From: Diphasiastrum complanatum
Taxonomy: Eukaryota; Streptophyta; Lycopodiopsida; Lycopodiales; Lycopodiaceae
Length of the DNA stretch: 60,000 bases
Assembly: GCA_029204225.1 (NCBI GenBank)
Contig: CM055101.1
Location: forward strand, 3,542,684 to 3,602,683
Direction: 5' to 3'
Of the stretch, positions 54,532 through 60,000 are shown in pieces. Below the pieces are notes generated by a model. The model worked only from the letters and a program-made list of their open reading frames with translations. It searched no databases and was not told where the DNA came from. The translations under genes were made by a program, and so were the position numbers. Positions within the stretch are counted from its first letter, which is position 1, and every line of letters begins with the position of its first letter.

Positions 54532-54600
54532 CCAATATGAAGTGTCTAAAAATCGAACTGATTGTATACCTGGTAGTGCACTTACCACACAACCGATCGC
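54532..54600 (-). repeat. tRNA-like head of a SINE, minus strand
   Basis: The minus strand reads GGTTGTGTGGTAAGTGC (A-box-like, 54594-54578) and, about 20 bases on, AGTTCGATTTTTAG (B-box-like, 54559-54546), the order and spacing of a tRNA-derived Pol III promoter. No clean cloverleaf is present, so it is not called a tRNA. Body and tail are not defined. Confidence 0.35.
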
Positions 54601-54772
54601 ACTTCAAACAAGGGAATCAACGAGAAGCATAATCTGGACTTTCAGCACATCGTTGCTTACTTCAATGAATTCTCGAAAAAGTTTCAAGATTCCATATCAC
54701 ACAACGAAAAAATCCCCACAATTCGAGATTTCTCTTGAACACAAATCAATGGCAAAAACGTGCTCAGAATTG

Positions 54773-54784
54773 GCTCTAATACCA
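54773..54784 (-). promoter_or_regulatory. PBS-like sequence
   Basis: The minus strand reads TGGTATTAGAGC, one base from the copia primer site. If real, an LTR should lie to the right from 54785, but no TG start is evident, so this may be a decayed element. Confidence 0.3.
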
Positions 54785-55285
54785 ATATAAAGTCCTCAAT
54801 CCAAGGATCCTATTCTAAGCATGCCAATCACAAGCAACACAAGGGAACCTGATGGTGGACAAACCAACCCAACCAAACCTAGATCAAACGGATCTAGCCC
54901 CCAAGCTATAGGTCAATCACTCAGAGAGGAATGAGGCATCACACCAGCAGCATCCTGCCCGATCATGCTATCAAGCATACACTAGTGAGAGCCCAATAGG
55001 TATACTTATACCCTCCAAGGCCCATGCACCACTAATAGTGCACTATGACACCTCACTAGACACCTCTGCAGCCTATCTGGGCCACGTCATCCAGTTTTTC
55101 AATGACTCACTGATAGAACCATACCAATCCACCATCAAGTGTTTAGGCCTACAACCATTAATTATGACCATGTACAAAAAAGGGCCCCAATTCCCTTATA
55201 GTCACAATTAACTTACGGTTTGTTGGTCTACCGATCCCTAGCGTGGACACACTACCCGAGACTAGTCATGTGCATGACAGTTTCC

Positions 55286-55915
55286 GCACTCAAAACCGAT
55301 ATGAGAAGCCTTTTTGATGCGCTTGAGATCGATATTGCAAAAAAAAAAACTAGAAATTTGCGATGATAGATAAATTATTCAAAACATGTGGCGTCATGTC
55401 AGTGGTCCACATGTCTGTCCATACACATTAATATAACTCAGTAATGATGGCACATGGGCAATGACACGTGCCCCGATCCTATTGTGCCACGTATCATTTC
55501 GCACGTGACAACTATCGCATCAATCATTATCTGTATGGACGAATACAATCAGTGAATCACAAAATGACATGTGTCCTATCAGATTCCACAAGTGTGAATT
55601 TTTTTTTTTTAAATTCCTCATTTCCGATGCAGATTTTCACGAAATTTTTTTGATTTCAGCGTCTAATATCGATTTCAAGTGCACCTTTTCACCTGTTTAT
55701 GCTCCGCTTCTATTTCCATGCCTGGAATCGATATTGGTTTCTTGGATATCACTCTCAAGCGTGCATTTCACATCCGATTTTCTCTCTCTTGTATACCCTC
55801 GTTCGAAACCGATACTCGGTCCTATGATATCTATCTCGAACGCATAGTTTGTTGCAATATGATTTTACGTTCTATTTCATGCTTGAGACCGATATCCAGT
55901 CCTTGATTTTATCAA
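55286..55915. repeat. 80-bp degenerate tandem repeat with an inverted copy
   Basis: Units start at about 55641, 55725, 55805 and 55885 with (G)AAxCGATAT-type words. The last three starts are exactly 80 bases apart, and each unit has ATATC...TCAAGCG(T/C) some 20-25 bases later. At 55286-55340 the same sequence appears inverted (AAAACCGATAT, GCTTGAGATCGATATTG). An inverted outer copy plus direct inner copies resembles the structured ends of some DNA transposons. Confidence 0.55.
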
Positions 55916-55939
55916 TTTTCTAAAATCTTTTTTTCTGTA

Positions 55940-58260
55940 TTGTCTTTGTTTAAATGGCTAATTTTGATTCTAAATAAAAAAAATTTAAGTCTTAAATTTG
56001 ATATCAGTGACAATATAGAGTATTTCAAGTCACTTTTTTCTCCTTTTCTTTTTGTTCTTCCTTCTATTGTGGAGGGTCTTGGTGTGGAAGTATTTTCTGA
56101 GATTTATCTCAAATTTAAGTCTCTGCTTAGTAACCCCTTGTTCAGATCTCAGAATAAGGACATGATTCATTATCAAGACTTGGTGGCACTCGACAGACAT
56201 ACTTATAAAGGTAAGCTTGACAGAATGTTCACCAAGTTGCATAATGATTTCAAGTCTGTAGATTATTGTCAAATACACAATAAAAAATATAGATTTGTAG
56301 AGTTTTCGTCTGCATTTGTTTTTTTTCTTTTGTTAAATATTTTTGACGATTGGGATACTACCCCTGCTACTTCTGAAACAGCTTCTTCCAACGGTACAAA
56401 ATCTGACAAGTCCAAGCTTGTAGATATAGAAACTTTTTAATTGATATAAGTGTTAGCTTAGATGATTGTACAGATTTTGATCCTGCTCGAAATAGGGCAT
56501 CGTTTATAGGCCCGAGAACACTTACTATTCTTTCTCCTTCTGATAAATATCTAATTACATTGCCTACTTATAATATAGATAATAATTTTTTTTTTGACAC
56601 TATCGGATATATCGGATCTTTTTTATTTCACAGAGGTTGAGACTCTTTGCATTTTGAGTAAAGAGCTTTATGAATTTTCAAATATAATTGTTTTTGATGC
56701 TAATAATCTTCTCCCTAGTGTTGACGATGTAAATAAGAATGAGTTTTGTTCAAGAAAAGATTGCTTGAAAATGGCTGTGGAGAAAATGCGCAGAAAAGAA
56801 GATGATCTGTCTTTTAAAGAGGAGTTTCTCAGATTTCATATTCAACTTGGTTTTTCAAAACCAACTGTCTATTCACCAACCATATTAATATCAAAAGGTG
56901 GACATAATATTGATGGAGAGACAGTAATCAAGAAAGACAAAGACAAATGCTCATACATGCACAAAATGAAGACAAATTGCTCAATGTTGAAGGAGAAAGC
57001 TTTGGTGTAGAATGGCACCTAGCTGTTGATTTGAAGACCTTGAAATGCATGTACGGTTGTGGTCTTGGTGCAAATGCAAAGGATTTCTATATATACTGTA
57101 TGTTTGAGGCAAAACAAAAGTATTTTGAATTGCAACCAACGTCTTGCACCAAATAGGCACAATCTAGACAAAGCTTGGAGTCTTGTGTTGAACATTTCTC
57201 TCGAAAGAGTCCATTTTTGCACAATGCATGGTGAATTACGAATACTGGACAAATTATTATTTTTGCTCTGTTGTTACACATGGAACATGCAGCCCAAATC
57301 AAGAGCAGATGTTAGCATTAGAAATCTAGAGATAATTTTATCCGATTTGGGATTGCATGGGGGCCATGTGAGTCTTACCAAAGATGTTGAGATGAGTGGA
57401 AAAACGCAAGATGTTCCAGCAAAAGTTTCAATGGGTGGTGCGAAAGCGAGACACCTATTGTCAAATCATGCTGCACATGAAAGCAGTGTTGAACGGGAGT
57501 ACTAGAATAAAATATATCAATGTGCAACAAATATTGGCTCAGATCTTCGCATGACAAGTACACGTGCTAAGGTTTGGCAAGCATTTGATGCCTTGTCACA
57601 AACTATCAACAATAAGATTGTGAGAGACGAAGATTTGGATAGATACGCAAGAGAAGTCAAAACATTTATTCAATTGATGATTGATGCATGGGGAGAAACA
57701 CACATAACTCACTATATGGTATGTATGTCTCATATTTTTTTACTTTTGCATTTATGTATTTATGAAGATTTAAACTAATACAAATTTTATGTGAACATCA
57801 CATCTTCTATGCTCATGGACCTTGGTTTATGAAAACCTATGGATCATTAGCTATCTGGAATATGCAAGGCATGGAAAAGAGTCATTACAGGGTAAAGGCT
57901 GCATATTTCAAAAATTCCTGTCATGGTGGAGGAAAGGGTCTTAGTAATGCATTGATTGAGATATTCCAATGGTTTTATAGAGGAGCTTTGGGCCAAGGAT
58001 ACTTTCAAAACACAAGAACTGACAAGTTGAGTTCAATGATCTCCAATTCAAATTTAGTTAGAAAGACGGCATGGCAATTCTCTTATGCTGAAACAAGGCA
58101 TCAAGAATGGAGGATGTCTAGAGTCTAAGTTGGAAAGAGATGGATGTTGAGGCCACCAACATCCAATGTTTTGGAAAACAACGCTAGAGAAGCAACAGAA
58201 ACTGATGAGATGGAATAGAAGCAATTTATGTTGGATTGTAATTCGAATATTCCTTTGTGA
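55940..58260 (+). pseudogene. Decayed ORF of an unidentified, probably transposon-related family
   Basis: A coding trace can be followed over more than 700 codons through stops and shifts: TAA 56438, a slip at a T-run near 56590, shifts near 56945 and 57125, TAG 57503, an intron-like GTATGT at 57719, TAA 58126. Distinct blocks: FKSLLSNPLFRSQNKDM; LEIGVEWHLAVDLKTLK-like sequence near 57010; VHFCTMHGELRILDKLL; WQAFDALSQTI; HITHYM followed by HILYAHGPWFMKTYGSLAIW; NMQGMEKSHYRVKAAYF; HGGGKGLSNALIEIFQWFYR. The HG...YGSLxxxxxQGxEKxH arrangement reminds me of uncharacterised multicopy proteins in plants and invertebrates, but I cannot name the family. No catalytic triad can be assigned. Confidence 0.45.
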
Positions 58261-58346
58261 TAAATATTATTGACTAACTGGATTGTTTTTATAAATAGAA
58301 ACTATTTTTTTTTATAATAATATCTATTTTTGGAAACACATCCCTC

Positions 58347-58353
58347 TATATAA
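58347..58353 (+). promoter_or_regulatory. TATA box
   Basis: TATATAA followed by a pyrimidine-rich leader, with an ATG about 130 bases downstream at 58479. It probably served the next decayed ORF. Confidence 0.4.
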
Positions 58354-58478
58354 GAGTGTGGGTTCTCATTTTTTTGTCTCTTCCTGCTTTGTTGAAATTT
58401 CTTTCCTCGTAATTTAGCTTGTCTCGTGCAATTAGACTACTAGTTTGTTGGTAAATTAGTGTTCTTAGTTGCATCACA

Positions 58479-59234
58479 ATGTCGTCCTCTAAATTAGAGT
58501 TGGCCAATCTGTTAGCCCCCACACATTTTTTAGATCAGTTAGATCGTATTTATTGTATGTTCACCGGTAGAATAGACACGCTTGCATTCTACAAGCTAAT
58601 ATGGATGCATTCACGTATGTGAGTGAGTATATAGATGAGACTTTGAAGCCTTATGCCATACAAATTCCTGGCTCAACTATCATGTGGATTCCATATAGCT
58701 TGCCTAGTTATATATGGAAAGGAGATAGACCCTTTATCGCTCGTCTCAACAGATTTATTAGTCACTTGGGTAACGATCATTACGTGGAGCTGACCAAGGA
58801 TCAGCTGAAAACTTTTGATCTTGAAAGTGTAGGAAGGAGGAGCAGGTGAACGATATGGACGACCCAGGTGAAGAGAAAGATTTCCGCGGAGCAGGGAGTA
58901 GTCTTGGCTGCGCAAGAGGCAACAAGTGCATCCACATCAGCGGAGGCAGAAGATATAGATGAGTCTGATGATGTCGTGCTTTGAATCCATGGCCTTGCTC
59001 CAATCATCATTGATGGGCAAGAGTATGTGTTCATGCATGACTTGCAACATATTCTTGGCTTGCGAGAAGATGAGATGTTGGCAGCATTGGTAAATTTGCA
59101 AAATGGCAGTTCCACTTTCGACCACACCCAGCCTGACGACACGTATGAGTAGCTGATCGACCATGACACGGACACCACCGAGCAAGCACTGGCAAGAGTG
59201 CTTTGCCAATTGAAGATGCTTGAACCACCACCAT
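58479..59234 (+). pseudogene. Unrecognised decayed ORF
   Basis: Starts MSSSKLELANLLAPTHFLDQ at 58479. A frameshift near 58600 leads to MDAFTYVSEYIDETLKPYA, and in the same frame stops follow at 58847, 58982 and 59150. The C-terminal part is Ala/Ser/Glu-rich, then LAPIIIDGQEYVFMHDLQHI and DTTEQALARVLCQLKML. The N-terminal 120 codons look globular, and the acidic tail may be a linker. It is followed without a gap by a minus-strand gypsy RT relic. I do not recognise it; a gag-like or second transposon gene is possible. Confidence 0.4.
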
Positions 59235-59640
59235 TTTTCATAAAAGATAAGAAAAAATGGTCCTTGTTAGTAATAACACTGACCTTTTTATAATATGCAT
59301 AAATTCTAAGTTTATTGCTTTTCTTAGGCACCACCACAATCGGTGATACCAATCAGTGCGTTCCATATTAAGATGAAACCTACATCTAGAAGCTTAGTCA
59401 ATTCCTCTTGAATCAGCTGAGCGTAGTGCATGTTAGAACGATATGGCCTGCTTACTGCGAGTTTTGCCCCATCAACCAACGAGCTCGTATGAACCACTAC
59501 ATTTGGTGATATGCTTTTTGACTCAGTATTATTCCAGGCCAAACATTCATAGTACTTGCAATGAAGTGCCTTTAGATCTTGTATACATGTAGTAATGTGC
59601 TCTTGCCTTAGAATTGAGAGATAGATCTTGGTTATCAATC
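59235..59640 (-). pseudogene. Gypsy RT N-terminal remnant
   Basis: The minus strand reads the protease-RT junction (SRPYRSNMHYAQLIQEELTK, LLDVGFI), then in another frame SPIVVVPKKSNKLRIYAYYK (usually ...GKLRxCVDYRKLN) and TNKDHFFLSF. No FLDD region is present. The altered Val-Asp-Tyr motif and the frame break show it is dead. Confidence 0.7.
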
Positions 59641-59642
59641 TA

Positions 59643-59722
59643 CACTTGATCTTTGTGAAATCACAAGTCTTGGGATATAATTATCACACATTAGGGCACT
59701 CCCACACGTGTGAAATTCAACA
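59643..59722 (+). repeat. Truncated LTR end of a plus-strand copia
   Basis: The last 25 or so bases (CCCACACGTGTGAA...TTCAACA) match the end of the 17079 LTR. The upstream part differs. It contains CACACGTGTG at 59703-59712. Confidence 0.5.
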
Positions 59723-60000
59723 TGGTATCAGAGCCTACCTAAGATATCCATGCATACTTCAAGAGTGATGAAAAATTTTCCTTGAAATCAAGATCTAGAG
59801 AGTGTAGTTGCATCTCTATGGCTGTTAAGGGGATTTTAGGGTCAAAATGGATCAAAACCATGCTTGTGGGTACTGTACAAAATGTACTACTCAGGCACTT
59901 GTGAGATCACCAAAATTTGAATGGTTGGTGTTTCTCCAAGGTAGACCCAAATTGAGTGTTTGATAGCTTGTTGGAAAGGTAGTGAAGGCAGTCTCTAGTG
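59723..60000 (+). other. Primer-binding site and start of a copia leader at the right edge
   Basis: TGGTATCAGAGCC at 59723 is followed by a leader similar in parts to 17704-18000 (GCCTACCTAAGAT; GTACTGTACA; AGACCCAAATT). Gag should follow beyond the right edge. Confidence 0.65.

Noticed and set aside
54540-54600. tRNA gene on the minus strand
   Set aside because: A- and B-box-like words are present, but no acceptor stem or anticodon arm can be paired.
59703-59712. Palindromes as restriction-like or phage-type operators
   Set aside because: The context is eukaryotic LTRs; a plant transcription-factor site is the simpler reading.
1-60000. CRISPR arrays or prokaryotic operons
   Set aside because: No regularly spaced identical repeats; introns, retroelements and microsatellites show a plant nuclear genome.

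Overview
The window looks like nuclear DNA of a land plant with a large, retrotransposon-filled genome. The evidence is nested Ty1/copia and Ty3/gypsy elements with the plant-type primer-binding site TGGTATCAGAGC, a seven-exon TIC32-type short-chain dehydrogenase gene with plant splice sites, and a fragment resembling the plant (S)-ureidoglycine aminohydrolase gene. I cannot place the species; nothing proves an angiosperm, and a fern, lycophyte or other large-genome plant would fit as well.

Layout. 1-5089: minus-strand copia element E1, with an uninterrupted Gag-Pol frame running off the left edge, a leader, a PBS and an LTR, inserted in an older plus-strand copia pol (5090-6329). 6330-10366: another decayed plus-strand copia with its 5' LTR. 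10367-11504: inverted-repeat sequence and a broken minus-strand ORF, possibly the end of a DNA transposon. 11513-14623: the tail of a gypsy integrase followed by a decayed ORF ending in a coiled coil. 15688-25917: a rearranged copia cluster containing an INT-X-RNase H minus-strand piece, in which an unrecognised segment X stands where reverse transcriptase should be, and a pol-LTR block duplicated in tandem. 25918-33640: the most gene-like part, with the aminohydrolase fragment, microsatellites and the intact TIC32-like gene (minus strand, 29815-31564). 33640-41940: a decayed copia interrupted by E2 (35638-41192), a complete young minus-strand element with 5-bp target duplications. 42013-50625: a truncated copia gag-INT, a chromodomain gypsy element carrying a LINE fragment, and a second gypsy integrase tail. 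50626-60000: mostly non-coding, with a possible small gene, a SINE-like head, an 80-bp tandem repeat, two decayed unidentified ORFs, a gypsy RT remnant and the 5' end of another copia.

How the parts work together. E1 carries gag, protease, integrase and RT in one frame. E2 keeps Gag with its zinc knuckle but has no recognisable protease, integrase, RT or RNase H; about 730 codons of unknown open sequence follow Gag. E1 and E2 share about 1.28 kb of almost identical sequence covering the leader, PBS and the inner part of the LTR, while gag and outer LTR have diverged. This pattern suggests that E2 is a non-autonomous partner moved in trans by E1-like proteins and that the two have recombined. 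The C-terminal part of E2's unknown ORF recurs as segment X in the INT-X-RNase H piece, so it looks like a module that has entered more than one copia derivative. This is the best candidate for something undescribed.

All reading was by eye, without database searches. Family calls rest on motifs. Percent identities are not given, and LTR borders are the TG...CA ends next to PBS or purine tracts where visible.
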